From CAYJHC01 sp964370075 (GTDB lineage Bacteria > Bacillota > Clostridia > Peptostreptococcales > Anaerovoracaceae), in contig CAYJHC010000019.1 in assembly GCA_964370075.1 (NCBI GenBank), positions 1-24,419 on the forward strand: a stretch of 24,419 bases of DNA. Reading direction: 5' to 3'. Position numbers and translations under genes: made by a program. Of the stretch, positions 16,371 to 24,354 are shown piece by piece. Below the pieces are notes generated by a model, which saw nothing but the letters and a program-made list of their open reading frames with translations, searched no databases and was not told where the DNA came from. Each line of letters begins with the position of its first letter. Position 1 is the stretch's first letter.

Positions 16371-16888
16371 ACTGTAACTCCCATATCTTCAAAGATTGTA
16401 TTCATTTCAAGTTCGCTTAACATTCCCTCATGAATAGTATAAATAAGCTCATCCGTATTTTCATCACGGTAAAGTTTAATTCCCGGAATTGTCTGTTGTA
16501 TTTCCTCACTAGGAAGGTATGGTGTACCGTCTGCATTAAAGAAAACCTGCGAAGGAACGACCGTAATAGGATAATCTGCAGCAAGTTCTGGTTTAGCCCA
16601 AATATCTCCATAAACTATTGAAGCCCTACCTTCAAGCTCATCATGGACCTTTGTTAAATCAGGCCTCATTAGTTTACAAGGTTGGCATTCTTCCCCTCCA
16701 AAAGCCAGCATTATTGGCAAGTTATAAGAAATAATTTCGTCCAAATTTATCTCTTCTACTATTAGTGGTGTTGCTGCATCACTTTCGGTTTTTTCAGCAT
16801 CTTCCACGCTTCTTAAACAATACATTCCACCCACAATTATAATAATTGCCAAAGGCACTACTATTCTCAAAATGTTTTTGGTTTTCAT
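16367..16888 (-). CDS. Membrane-anchored thioredoxin-like protein
   Basis: A 173-residue protein with an N-terminal membrane anchor (about 7-24, VVPLAIIIIVGG) and an outward-facing thioredoxin fold. The redox pair is CQPC at 68-71 and the cis-proline is P112 (VVPSQVFF). The loop after the cis-proline strand is longer than in thioredoxin (about 118-150, including a PSEEIQQTIPG segment). There is no clear lipobox at the MYC near residue 24, so it is probably anchored by the helix rather than as a lipoprotein. A strong GAGGAGG site precedes the ATG. The 4-base overlap with the CcdA-family gene indicates a two-gene redox module in which CcdA would keep CQPC reduced. Confidence 0.9.
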   Translation of the reverse strand: MKTKNILRIVVPLAIIIIVGGMYCLRSVEDAEKTESDAATPLIVEEINLDEIISYNLPIMLAFGGEECQPCKLMRPDLTKVHDELEGRASIVYGDIWAKPELAADYPITVVPSQVFFNADGTPYLPSEEIQQTIPGIKLYRDENTDELIYTIHEGMLSELEMNTIFEDMGVTV

Positions 16889-16947
16889 CTTTTCCTCCTC
16901 TATTATATATTATAAAGTAATTACCCCTATTCTGCTTTTATATTCAC

Positions 16948-16956
16948 ATTATATCA
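16948..16956 (-). promoter_or_regulatory. Extended -10 promoter of the thioredoxin-ccdA operon
   Basis: On the minus strand, TGA followed by a perfect TATAAT, about 60 bases upstream of the thioredoxin-like ATG. The -35 box is poor. Confidence 0.6.
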
Positions 16957-16992
16957 TTTAATCTTAAAACTTACATAATCTTCACGTTCTTA

Positions 16993-17021
16993 TTGCAAAA
17001 TCTTCAAATTTGCTGTAAAAT
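16993..17021 (+). promoter_or_regulatory. tRNA-Arg promoter
   Basis: TTGCAA (16993-16998), a 17-base spacer and TAAAAT (17016-17021). This predicts transcription starting a few bases before the mature tRNA at 17034. Confidence 0.65.
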
Positions 17022-17033
17022 TGTAATGGTTAT

Positions 17034-17109
17034 GGAGCGCTAGCTCAATGGATAGAGTCGCAGACTTCGAATCTGTCGGTTGGGGGTTCGAGTCCCTCGC
17101 GCTTCACCA
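17034..17109 (+). tRNA. tRNA-Arg (anticodon TCG)
   Basis: A full 76-base cloverleaf with encoded CCA. The acceptor GGAGCGC pairs with GCGCTTC (one G-T pair). The D-arm is GCTC/GAGT, and the anticodon stem GCAGA/TCTGT encloses loop CTTCGAA, placing TCG at 34-36, which reads CGA and possibly other CGN codons. The T-arm GGGGG/CCCTC has loop TTCGAGT. It is a single tRNA with its own promoter and terminator. Confidence 0.97.
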
Positions 17110-17111
17110 AA

Positions 17112-17153
17112 TAAAAGCCTTGCAATTTCAATATTTACAAGGCTTTTTCTTTT
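17112..17153 (+). terminator. Terminator of tRNA-Arg
   Basis: AAAAGCCTTG, a 15-base AT-rich loop, and CAAGGCTTTTT with further Ts, starting three bases after the CCA end. Confidence 0.93.
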
Positions 17154-17324
17154 GTTCAATTCTTCCATTTTATGTATATAAATAGGCTATATTGACTTGT
17201 TTTGACCTGTATTTGTGCGTCAAAAGCGCGTCAATAGGCGTGTTTTTAATAAATCAATACAAGAGCTCCTACCTTGCATATAATGAGTAAAGAAGGGTCT
17301 TATTCTTTTACAACTTTAATCACT

Positions 17325-17966
17325 TTATTTTAGTAAATGAGTATAATATGACGGCGGAGTTATTTGGTACAGTACCGCACAAGGGTTATGCCCTGTAATT
17401 CGATCTTTTACCACTAAGGTTGTTGTTATAGCTTCCGAATACTTAAAAAACAAACTATCATGCCCAACGCACAGGCCTATTACAACGTTTAGATCCGTAT
17501 TTTCTGCGTTTAAAAACTTAGCTTGCAAAATAGGGTTACACATATTTATGCCTACATTAGTACAGCTTTCATCTATTCCCACATTAGTCTTTGGCTCTAG
17601 TCCCATTTTACATGCGACACCCACAACTTCAAAGCCATTATTCTTAATCAACTTGGCAAAAGTACTAGCTTCTCTTGCAAGACCTACACAGCTAGCCACA
17701 CCGATTTTTTTAGCGCCTATTTTCTTTGCAAATTCTATAGTTTCTTGAACTCTAGTATATTTTTTATAAAATTCAGATTCAACCTCCGCAGCTGCAATAG
17801 TAAGTTTTTTAATATTCTCTTTTTCATATTCTTTCATTGCTTCATCTTTGACTTTCGAATCCAGATGTTTTGATGTACAGAATTCCGGGAAATCTTCGTT
17901 AGCATTTTCATTATTAAAACAACTTACTTTTACACAATCAGCACATGATAATTTTTTGTCTTTCAT
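17325..17966 (-). CDS. DUF1847 Cys-rich putative metal-binding protein
   Basis: A 213-residue protein with ten cysteines. An N-terminal group (C8, C11, C16, C30; CADCVKVSC then EFC) looks like a zinc or iron-sulfur site. More cysteines lie in the alpha/beta core at 93 (GVASCVGLAREA), 119 (VACK), 135, 143 (MCNP), 166 (GLCVGHD) and 196 (NPCAVLYQ). These segments, especially GLCVGHDSLFFKYSEA and GHNPCAVLYQ, are what I recall of DUF1847. The function is unknown. The ATG follows AAAGGAG at about 9 bases. It stands alone on the minus strand with no clear terminator after it. Confidence 0.85.
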   Translation of the reverse strand: MKDKKLSCADCVKVSCFNNENANEDFPEFCTSKHLDSKVKDEAMKEYEKENIKKLTIAAAEVESEFYKKYTRVQETIEFAKKIGAKKIGVASCVGLAREASTFAKLIKNNGFEVVGVACKMGLEPKTNVGIDESCTNVGINMCNPILQAKFLNAENTDLNVVIGLCVGHDSLFFKYSEAITTTLVVKDRITGHNPCAVLYQITPPSYYTHLLK

Positions 17967-18016
17967 AAAGCATTTCTCCTTTTAAACAAAGTCCTATTCG
18001 TATATAATATAAACAA

Positions 18017-18045
18017 TTGCTTTTTACCAAGCTTAACTTTATAAT
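18017..18045 (+). promoter_or_regulatory. Promoter of the truncated LysE-family gene
   Basis: TTGCTT (18017-18022), a 17-base spacer and a perfect TATAAT (18040-18045), about 40 bases before the start codon. The broken gene has therefore kept a plausible promoter. Confidence 0.5.
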
Positions 18046-18084
18046 TCATAAGATTATATCACATTTTTATCGGGAGAAAAAACA

Positions 18085-18417
18085 ATGTTTAGCTGGATAA
18101 GTTTTCTTACATATGCTGCAGTTACCGCAATAACTCCAGGACCAAACAATATTATGTCTATGTCAAGCGCAAGTAGGATTGGCTTCAAAAAAACACTGCC
18201 ATTTAACTTTGGAATTCTCTCAGGCTTTCTCATTGTTATGATGCTATGCACATTTCTTAGCAGTGTCCTCTCTTCTCTACTTCCAATAATTGAATTTCCT
18301 ATGCTTATTATTGGTGCCACCTATATGCTTTACCTTGCATATAAAACATGGAAAAGCAGCGATAAAATCGAAGAGGACGCCTTTCAACTAACAGGTTTTG
18401 TTTTGATTCTCAATTGA
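18085..18417 (+). pseudogene. Truncated LysE/RhtB-type amino-acid exporter
   Basis: Only the N-terminal half of a LysE-family exporter remains: 110 residues against about 200 normally. The family's TPGPNN motif is at residues 17-22, followed by the GFKKTLPFNFGILSGF helix and a third helix ending LYLAYKTWKSS. The frame stops in FQLTGFVLILN, where intact members continue with a segment like FLxGFLLQFxNPK and three more helices. The next 190 bases hold no trace of these. The GGGAGA ribosome site and promoter are intact, so a short membrane peptide could still be made, but export activity is unlikely. The break looks like a deletion rather than a point stop. Confidence 0.82.
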
Positions 18418-18543
18418 CTATTATCTAAAATCTAAGTATATTAATAGTGGGACTACTTTAATAAAGCGGGGCTGAGGATAGCCAATTGAAATTCTACCTT
18501 AGCTCTATCATATAAATTAAAATAATAAATTATAAATGAAAAC

Positions 18544-18574
18544 CCTTGTAATCATTTCCAATTGTATTACAAGG
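18544..18574 (+). other. Inverted repeat in the natAB leader
   Basis: CCTTGTAAT and ATTACAAGG form a perfect 9-bp stem around a 13-base loop, about 30 bases upstream of the ABC ATPase start. No T-run follows, so it is not an ordinary terminator. It could be a leader hairpin, an operator, or a leftover from the LysE-gene rearrangement. Confidence 0.5.
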
Positions 18575-18605
18575 CTATTGCGCATCTTGCATATGGAGGT
18601 AACTA

Positions 18606-19610
18606 TTGAAGCTGGAACTAATAAATGTCAACAAATCTTTTGGAGATAAACATGTTTTAAAAGATATTAGCTTAACCGCTGAAAGTGGTAAAGCTTTAGG
18701 TCTTTTAGGTAGAAATGGAGCAGGAAAGACTACTACAATCCGAATAATCATGGATGTTTTCGCTGCAAATAGCGGAGATATTTTAGTGAACGGAAAACCT
18801 ATTTCTCATAAGGGTCTACGTATTGGATACCTTCCAGAAGAACGTGGCCTTTACCCTAAAAGGAAAATTATTGATCAGCTAATTTACTTAGCTATGCTAA
18901 AAGGTATGAATAAAAAGGAGGCTACCGCTTCAGTCGATTATTGGTTAGGTAGGTTAGAAATGACGGAGCATCGGAACAAACCTTTAGACACACTATCTAA
19001 GGGAAACCAACAGAAAATTCAGCTTATTTCTGCCATTGCTTCTAATCCTGAAATCGTAATTTTAGACGAGCCTTTCTCGGGCCTTGATCCAGTGAATGCT
19101 ATATTGCTGGAAAGTGTTGTTAAAGAACTTATTCAAAGTGGAAAAATAGTAATTTTCTCTAGCCACCAAATGAACTACATCCAAGAGTTTTGCCAAGAAA
19201 TCGCAATAATCAACAATGGCGAGATAGTGCTTCATGGAGATCTACAAAATATCATCAAATCTTACCCTAGAGACAGCTTACTGGTTCAATCAGCGGAGTC
19301 TGAAAATATTTTATCCGACTTAAGTTTATCTAAGTCAAGGTTCCAGTACGTTACAGAAAATATGAATACTAATCAGTCAGATGAATTAACGAGCGAAGCG
19401 CCCCTTACTGCTATTTCATCCTTGATAATTGATATATTTACTACTAATAAGGCTGAAGAACTAATAGTTAAAATGCAAGACCCTCAGAGCAAACAGGCAG
19501 TAATGAAATCAATTTTTGAAAAATATGATGTAGATAGTATTTCTGTATATGAGCCTTCTCTAAACGACATTTTCGTTCAGTACACAAAGGAGGATATGAA
19601 AAATGACTAA
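18606..19610 (+). CDS. ABC transporter ATPase, NatA/YhaQ-like
   Basis: A 334-residue ATPase subunit. Walker A is GRNGAGKT at 35-42, the signature is LSKGNQQK at 130-137 (the variant usual in NatA-type exporters), Walker B is VILDEP at 151-156, and the switch histidine is H187. About 120 residues after the ATPase core form a C-terminal extension seen in this subfamily. The start is TTG at 18606 with GGAGG 6 bases upstream; the nearby ATG at 18591 is out of frame. The permease gene overlaps by 8 bases. NatAB exports Na+ in Bacillus, but related pairs such as YhaQP have other or unknown substrates, so the cargo is uncertain. Confidence 0.92.
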   Translation: MKLELINVNKSFGDKHVLKDISLTAESGKALGLLGRNGAGKTTTIRIIMDVFAANSGDILVNGKPISHKGLRIGYLPEERGLYPKRKIIDQLIYLAMLKGMNKKEATASVDYWLGRLEMTEHRNKPLDTLSKGNQQKIQLISAIASNPEIVILDEPFSGLDPVNAILLESVVKELIQSGKIVIFSSHQMNYIQEFCQEIAIINNGEIVLHGDLQNIIKSYPRDSLLVQSAESENILSDLSLSKSRFQYVTENMNTNQSDELTSEAPLTAISSLIIDIFTTNKAEELIVKMQDPQSKQAVMKSIFEKYDVDSISVYEPSLNDIFVQYTKEDMKND

Positions 19611-20847
19611 TTTCAAAACTATATTAGCCTTTGAACTGAAAAGTTTTTGGAGAAAACCTTTCATAATTTTATCAGTACTTTTAATTGCTATCATAGCAAT
19701 CTTCTTGTCATATCCAAGATTCTTGCCTATTTTCGAAGAACTTTTTTCTTCTGATACAGAAGAGGATATTACAAATATCGCCGTAACAATCGAAATTCCA
19801 GAGGAAGAAGAGTTCCTTGCATTTCTTCAAGCGGCTTTAGGCGAAAAAGAATTCCACCTTGAGCCAGTTCAGCTTTCCATGGGTGAATTGGAAGAGGCCA
19901 TTAATTACGGAGCCTATGACAGAGGAATTTATATTTCTTCTCTCTCAAATTATAGTACTGTTGTCGCAGATGTTGAGTTGCATGACCAAACAGGCGAAAT
20001 TATAAAGTCTACTATAGCTGCATTTGCCAGCCAGTCTAGCCTTCATTCTCTAGGGTTATCTTCTGATGAAATCCAAGCTTCACTTTATCCAATCGTTAGC
20101 GAAACAGTAATCCAAACCGGCATTAACCAACAAGATAGTTTTGCATATTCTTACTTACTTGTTATAGTATTATATTTTGCCATAATCATGTATGGTCAGC
20201 AAATCGCTATGAACGTCGCTACTGAAAAGAGTTCTAGGGCAATGGAAGTATTAGTTACCAGTGTGAACCCTACCACCTTCATCTTCGCAAAGGTTATTGC
20301 ATCAGCACTTGCAGGTTTTATCCAGCTATCGGTTTTATTAGGATCAGCTGTATTATTTTTCAATATAAACTCTAAATACTGGGAGGATAATTATTTTATC
20401 GGTTCAATCTTTGATGTGCCCCCAAACTTAATTGTCTATATGTTGTTCTTCTTTCTCACAGGTTTTTTTATCTATGCCTTCCTTTTTGGAGCTTCTGGCT
20501 CAATAGTATCAAAGGTAGAAGATATAAATATAGCAACATTACCTGTTTTATTATGTTTTATCGGAACTTTTTTCATTTCAATCATTGCCTTAAACTCAGG
20601 TAATTTAGATAGTTTATTGGTGAAAATCGCCTCTTTCTTCCCGCTAACCTCCCCAATGGTAATGTTTACAAGAATATCTATGACTGAGGTTCCTTTATTA
20701 GAAATAGGAATTTCAGCCCTCATACTAATTATAAGTACAATCTTTATTGGATATTTAGCAGCAAAAATTTATCGACTTGGCGTTTTATCATACGGAAATA
20801 AGGCGAGTCTATTTACTTTCATCAAGCTAGTTTTCAATAAAAAATAA
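19603..20847 (+). CDS. ABC-2 permease, NatB/YhaP-like
   Basis: A 414-residue permease: one N-terminal helix (about 20-37), a large extracytoplasmic domain (about 40-180) with an acidic run (EIPEEEEF, 64-71), then about five helices (near 183-203, 227-255, 277-298, 312-332, 365-388). EKSSRAMEVLVTSV at 208-221 is the cytoplasmic motif typical of this exporter group. The length fits YhaP (about 419) better than NatB (about 386). AAAGGAGG inside the end of the ATPase gene lies 9 bases from the ATG, and the two frames overlap by 8 bases. The pair would form an exporter of two ATPases and two permeases; the substrate is not known. Confidence 0.9.
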   Translation: MTNFKTILAFELKSFWRKPFIILSVLLIAIIAIFLSYPRFLPIFEELFSSDTEEDITNIAVTIEIPEEEEFLAFLQAALGEKEFHLEPVQLSMGELEEAINYGAYDRGIYISSLSNYSTVVADVELHDQTGEIIKSTIAAFASQSSLHSLGLSSDEIQASLYPIVSETVIQTGINQQDSFAYSYLLVIVLYFAIIMYGQQIAMNVATEKSSRAMEVLVTSVNPTTFIFAKVIASALAGFIQLSVLLGSAVLFFNINSKYWEDNYFIGSIFDVPPNLIVYMLFFFLTGFFIYAFLFGASGSIVSKVEDINIATLPVLLCFIGTFFISIIALNSGNLDSLLVKIASFFPLTSPMVMFTRISMTEVPLLEIGISALILIISTIFIGYLAAKIYRLGVLSYGNKASLFTFIKLVFNKK

Positions 20848-20913
20848 AAAGGTAAGATTATTATTTTATTAATAGCTTTTTTAGCAAACAATTTCAAATT
20901 ATAGCTAACACTA

Positions 20914-20948
20914 AAAAGACCAGACATACCGTGTATATCTGGTCTTTT
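20914..20948. terminator. Bidirectional terminator
   Basis: AAAAGACCAGA pairs with TCTGGTCTTTT around a loop containing further ATAC/GTAT pairing. It lies between the convergent permease and ilvE genes, with T-runs on both strands. Confidence 0.9.
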
Positions 20949-20966
20949 AAATCTTTTCAATCTACT

Positions 20967-22028
20967 CTATACTTCAACTACCCACTTAAATGGATCTGGC
21001 TGCTTTCCAGTTTGTATTCCGCAAATTTCCTTGTATATCATTCCTGCTAATTCTCCAACTTCCTTGTTGTTAATAATGCCTATTTCACCCTTATAGCAAA
21101 GCTCTCCTACTGGAGATATTACTGCTGCAGTCCCTGTAGCAAACATTTCCGTAAGCTTACCATCTTTTATTCCTGCAAAGACTTCATCAATACTTATTTT
21201 TCTTTCTACTACTTTATATCCTTTGCTTTTCAATAAATGAATTACTGAGTTTCTAGTTATTCCTGGAAGAATCGTCCCTCCCAAAGGTGGGGTAATAATT
21301 TCTTCACCAAATACAAAAAATGCATTGGATGTCCCAATTTCCTCAACATATTTTCTTTCAATTCCATCAAGCCATAGAATTTGATCATAACCCTTAGCAG
21401 AAGCTTCTTGCTGGGCTTTTAACCCTGCCGCATAGTTCCCCCCACATTTTGCTTCACCTGTTCCTCCAACTACAGACCTTACATATTTTTCTTCTACATA
21501 AATTCCTGTTGGCATTAAACCTTTTGCATAGTAGGAGCCTACTGGACAACAAATTACAATAAACTTATAAGTCGTGGATGGTGACACTCCTAAAGTTGGT
21601 TGAGTCGCAATAATGAAAGGTCTAATGTATAAAGATGTATTCTCTTTCCTCGGCACCCAATCCTTGTCAACATTTACTAAAGCCTTTATTGCCTCCACAT
21701 ATAATTCTTCATCCATTACAGGTATACAAAGTCTTTCACTTGTGTTATTTGCTCTTTTCGCATTCATATCAGGTCTAAACAGTAGAATTCTATCATCTTC
21801 AGCCCTATACGCTTTTAGGCCTTCAAACATTTCTTGCCCATAGTGGAATACAGTGCACGATGGATCTAAGACTATAGGTGCATAAGGAACTACCTGTCCA
21901 TCATGCCATCCTTTTTCCTTATTGTATTCCATCACAAACATATGATCCGTAAAGTCTACACCAAATTTTAACTGATCATCATTTGGCTTAACCTTTAAAT
22001 TTTCTGATTTTGTCACTTTAAAGTTCAT
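20967..22028 (-). CDS. ilvE: Branched-chain amino-acid aminotransferase
   Basis: A 353-residue fold-type IV PLP enzyme that interconverts Val, Leu and Ile with their 2-oxo acids, using 2-oxoglutarate/glutamate. It is the longer, eukaryote-like BCAT type: FHYGQEMFEGLKAYR near 61-75, RPDMNAKR near 85-92, GGTGEAKCGGNYA with PLP lysine K194, LWLDGIERKYVEEIGTSNAFFVF near 219-241 and PPLGGTILPGITR near 247-259. The ATG follows AAAGGAG. It is the last gene of a three-gene run and lies 19 bases after the P-loop ATPase gene. With the CoA-transferase it suggests fermentation of branched-chain amino acids, although a biosynthetic role is equally possible from sequence alone. Confidence 0.96.
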   Translation of the reverse strand: MNFKVTKSENLKVKPNDDQLKFGVDFTDHMFVMEYNKEKGWHDGQVVPYAPIVLDPSCTVFHYGQEMFEGLKAYRAEDDRILLFRPDMNAKRANNTSERLCIPVMDEELYVEAIKALVNVDKDWVPRKENTSLYIRPFIIATQPTLGVSPSTTYKFIVICCPVGSYYAKGLMPTGIYVEEKYVRSVVGGTGEAKCGGNYAAGLKAQQEASAKGYDQILWLDGIERKYVEEIGTSNAFFVFGEEIITPPLGGTILPGITRNSVIHLLKSKGYKVVERKISIDEVFAGIKDGKLTEMFATGTAAVISPVGELCYKGEIGIINNKEVGELAGMIYKEICGIQTGKQPDPFKWVVEV

Positions 22029-22047
22029 TATTCTCTCCTTTTGTAAA

Positions 22048-22734
22048 TTAACTACTTAACCATTTTGGTCTCATTAATAAATTTATTTTGTAAAGATTAA
22101 GATTTAAGTTTTCTTTTTTCCCTAATTCTTTAGTTTCAAGTTCTAATGTCTCTACTACTATATCATATTTCAAGGGGATTTGCATTTCTTTTTCTATCTT
22201 CTTGCACAACTTATGTCCGAAAATTATGTCTTCTGCCACAGTTTCTTCCACCATATGTGTATTATTTATCAGCCCTGAAATTTTTACTCCTGTTTCTGCA
22301 ATCACACTGTTAATATGTCCCATACAACCTTCCAAATTGTCAGTTTCTTTTCTATTGCCATTAATTACAAATAGAACTTCAACATCATGATCATTTAAAC
22401 TTTCCTTGTACTGGTTTAGAAGTTTAGCCCCCATGCTGTCTCCGCCTACGTCCATTACTGCGTACATTTCTTTATTTTGAAAAGGGCCTTTAACCGCAGG
22501 GGAAACTGCTGGTAAATCCTCCGCAATATCATAGTCAAAAACATTAGACACTACTTTTATTCCTGTTTTTTCTAAAAGCTCCTTTTTTTCTCTACTACGG
22601 AAATATGGATTAGCAATATCTAAGTCACACAAAGTAACTTTTTCGTGTTTTTTCTTCAAGTCAATTGCCAAGTTTACTGAAAACTCTGTTTTCCCGCTTC
22701 CAAAATGCCCAACAACTATCGTTATTCTTTTCAA
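22048..22734 (-). CDS. P-loop ATPase of the MinD/ParA/CobQ type, function unknown
   Basis: A 228-residue protein with Walker A GHFGSGKT at 9-16, a switch-like CDLDIANPYFRSRE segment at 36-49 and DVGGDSMGA near 95-103 (Walker B-like). The form is that of SIMIBI-class ATPases, but the deviant lysine of MinD is not evident. The start appears to be TTG immediately after the upstream gene's stop (TAATTG), with AAGGAG 13 bases before it, a rather long spacing; translational coupling is likely. It lies between the CoA-transferase and ilvE genes. Roles such as loading of a cofactor or activation of a nearby enzyme are possible, but none can be read from the sequence. Confidence 0.82.
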   Translation of the reverse strand: MKRITIVVGHFGSGKTEFSVNLAIDLKKKHEKVTLCDLDIANPYFRSREKKELLEKTGIKVVSNVFDYDIAEDLPAVSPAVKGPFQNKEMYAVMDVGGDSMGAKLLNQYKESLNDHDVEVLFVINGNRKETDNLEGCMGHINSVIAETGVKISGLINNTHMVEETVAEDIIFGHKLCKKIEKEMQIPLKYDIVVETLELETKELGKKENLNLNLYKINLLMRPKWLSS

Positions 22735-24075
22735 TTATTTTTTGTTACTCCTTCTCCAAATATTCATCTTTTCAGCACTTTTTATTAAGTCATCTCTAAA
22801 GTTTGGATGGGCTATCGATATAAGAGCCTCCGCCCTTTCCCAAGTGCTCTTTCCTGCTAAACTAACAAGTCCAAACTCTGTCACCAATATAAACGCTTGG
22901 CTTCTTGGATCTGTAACAATTCCACCTGTAGGTAAGGTAGGTACTATTCTAGACTTTAGTTCTCCTGATTTTTTGTCAGTAAATGTAGATGTTAGGCAAA
23001 TATATCCTCTTCCTCCTTTTGAGTTAAAAGCTCCTGTAAGAAAGTCTAATTGCCCGCCTGTTCCACTTATATGCCTAATTCCCGATGATTCTGAGCATAT
23101 CTGTCCAAACATATCCACTTCAATTGCACTATTAATAGAAATTAATTTATCATTCTTCGCCATAACTGCCGGAGCGTTTATGTAATCTACAGGATAAGAC
23201 TTTAATTGATCATTATTATCAAGCCAATCATACAGTTGCTTTGTACCAAGAGCCAATGACCAAGCCGAAAACCCTTTATCAATATTCTTTTCCTTGTTTG
23301 TTAACTTCCCTGCTTCATAAAGCTTGAAATATGAATCGCAAATCATTTCCGTATGGCAACCCAGATCTTTCAAATCAGACTCTGCCAGCATATTTCCTAT
23401 TAAATTTGGAAGGGCTCCAATTCCTAGTTGAATTGTTGCACCACTTTTTATTTCATCGATAATATACTCTGCAACTTTTTCATCCACCTCTGTTGGTGGT
23501 GGTACTGGGATTTCCGGTATTGGTAAATGTTCTCCTTCTACTACATAATCCACTTCACTAATATGTATTCTGTAATCTTGGCCTCCACACACGTGTGGAT
23601 GGTGCTCGTTAACTTCCACTATAGAGTATTTGGCATTATCATGGCAGGCTTTTATTCCTGTATTCGAAAGAGAAAATGTAAAATATCCATCCTCATCCAT
23701 TGCTGATACCTGTGTCATAGCCACGTCTGTTTTTATATGTTCTCTATGAAGTTTGGGTAAATTAGTAAATATAAATGGAATGAAGAAGCATTTTCCTTCT
23801 GCGCACATCTTTCTTTCGTAACCACTCATATGAAATGAATGGTATGTAAAACTCTCTTGCTCAGGATCTAGTGTGATTATATCTAGAGGTCTTGCCGATA
23901 AAGATCCTCTAACTTTTACATCTTTAAGCTCGCCTTTTCTTCTTGCTAGAGCCTTATCTAGTAGTTCTACAGTATTTAGAGAAAATCCATAATCAACCCA
24001 GTCTCCACTTTTTACTACTTTCACCGCCTCATCAGCTGAAACTAGCTTCTTTTTATATTCTGAAAATACGTTCAT
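22735..24075 (-). CDS. Acetyl-CoA hydrolase/transferase-family CoA-transferase (butyryl-CoA:acetate-like)
   Basis: A 446-residue family I CoA-transferase. QLGIGALPN at 216-224 binds CoA; the catalytic glutamate is E243 in LGCHTEM (equivalent to the Glu in 4-hydroxybutyrate CoA-transferase); GTGGQLDF near 340 and a GGRGYICL segment follow. Length and the HTEM..DSYxxLYEAGK pattern fit the butyryl-CoA:acetate CoA-transferases of fermenting clostridia, which move CoA from the end-product acyl-CoA to acetate. In an operon with ilvE the acyl group could instead be isobutyryl or isovaleryl. The ATG follows GGAGG at 4 bases. First gene of the three-gene minus-strand run, with its own promoter. Confidence 0.92.
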   Translation of the reverse strand: MNVFSEYKKKLVSADEAVKVVKSGDWVDYGFSLNTVELLDKALARRKGELKDVKVRGSLSARPLDIITLDPEQESFTYHSFHMSGYERKMCAEGKCFFIPFIFTNLPKLHREHIKTDVAMTQVSAMDEDGYFTFSLSNTGIKACHDNAKYSIVEVNEHHPHVCGGQDYRIHISEVDYVVEGEHLPIPEIPVPPPTEVDEKVAEYIIDEIKSGATIQLGIGALPNLIGNMLAESDLKDLGCHTEMICDSYFKLYEAGKLTNKEKNIDKGFSAWSLALGTKQLYDWLDNNDQLKSYPVDYINAPAVMAKNDKLISINSAIEVDMFGQICSESSGIRHISGTGGQLDFLTGAFNSKGGRGYICLTSTFTDKKSGELKSRIVPTLPTGGIVTDPRSQAFILVTEFGLVSLAGKSTWERAEALISIAHPNFRDDLIKSAEKMNIWRRSNKK

Positions 24076-24112
24076 TTGTCCTCCATTCTAATGTTAAATA
24101 ACCCTTCCTATT

Positions 24113-24142
24113 ACCATACCAAATTATCCACATTAATGTCAA
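24113..24142 (-). promoter_or_regulatory. Promoter of the CoA-transferase/ATPase/ilvE operon
   Basis: On the minus strand, consensus TTGACA (24137-24142), an 18-base spacer, and TATGGT (24113-24118). It is the best -35 box in the window and lies about 40 bases upstream of the CoA-transferase start. Confidence 0.7.
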
Positions 24143-24354
24143 GAGAACTTCAAATTCAGAGAAGGTTTATTTTGTGAATTACAAAACGAAAGAAATTATT
24201 GCAAGGCTTTGCCTATTATTTCCCTAATACTCTCTTGCTGTGTAGTTTACTATATAATTATTTTCATTTCACCTTTGCTATCAATGGCTTTATTTACTTT
24301 TGTTATATTTCGCTATTTATAATTTAAAGATACCTTTGAATTATTCCATACCAG
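24143..24354. other. Intergenic region
   Basis: AT-rich spacer between the end of the partial gene at the right edge and the operon promoter. A short AGGC/GCCT hairpin near 24205 may be part of a weak terminator for the upstream gene. No RNA gene or riboswitch is recognised. Confidence 0.35.

Noticed and set aside
24076..24354. Possible riboswitch or T-box leader for the CoA-transferase/ilvE operon
   Set aside because: The promoter lies only about 40 bases from the start codon, leaving no room for such a leader, and no T-box core is seen.
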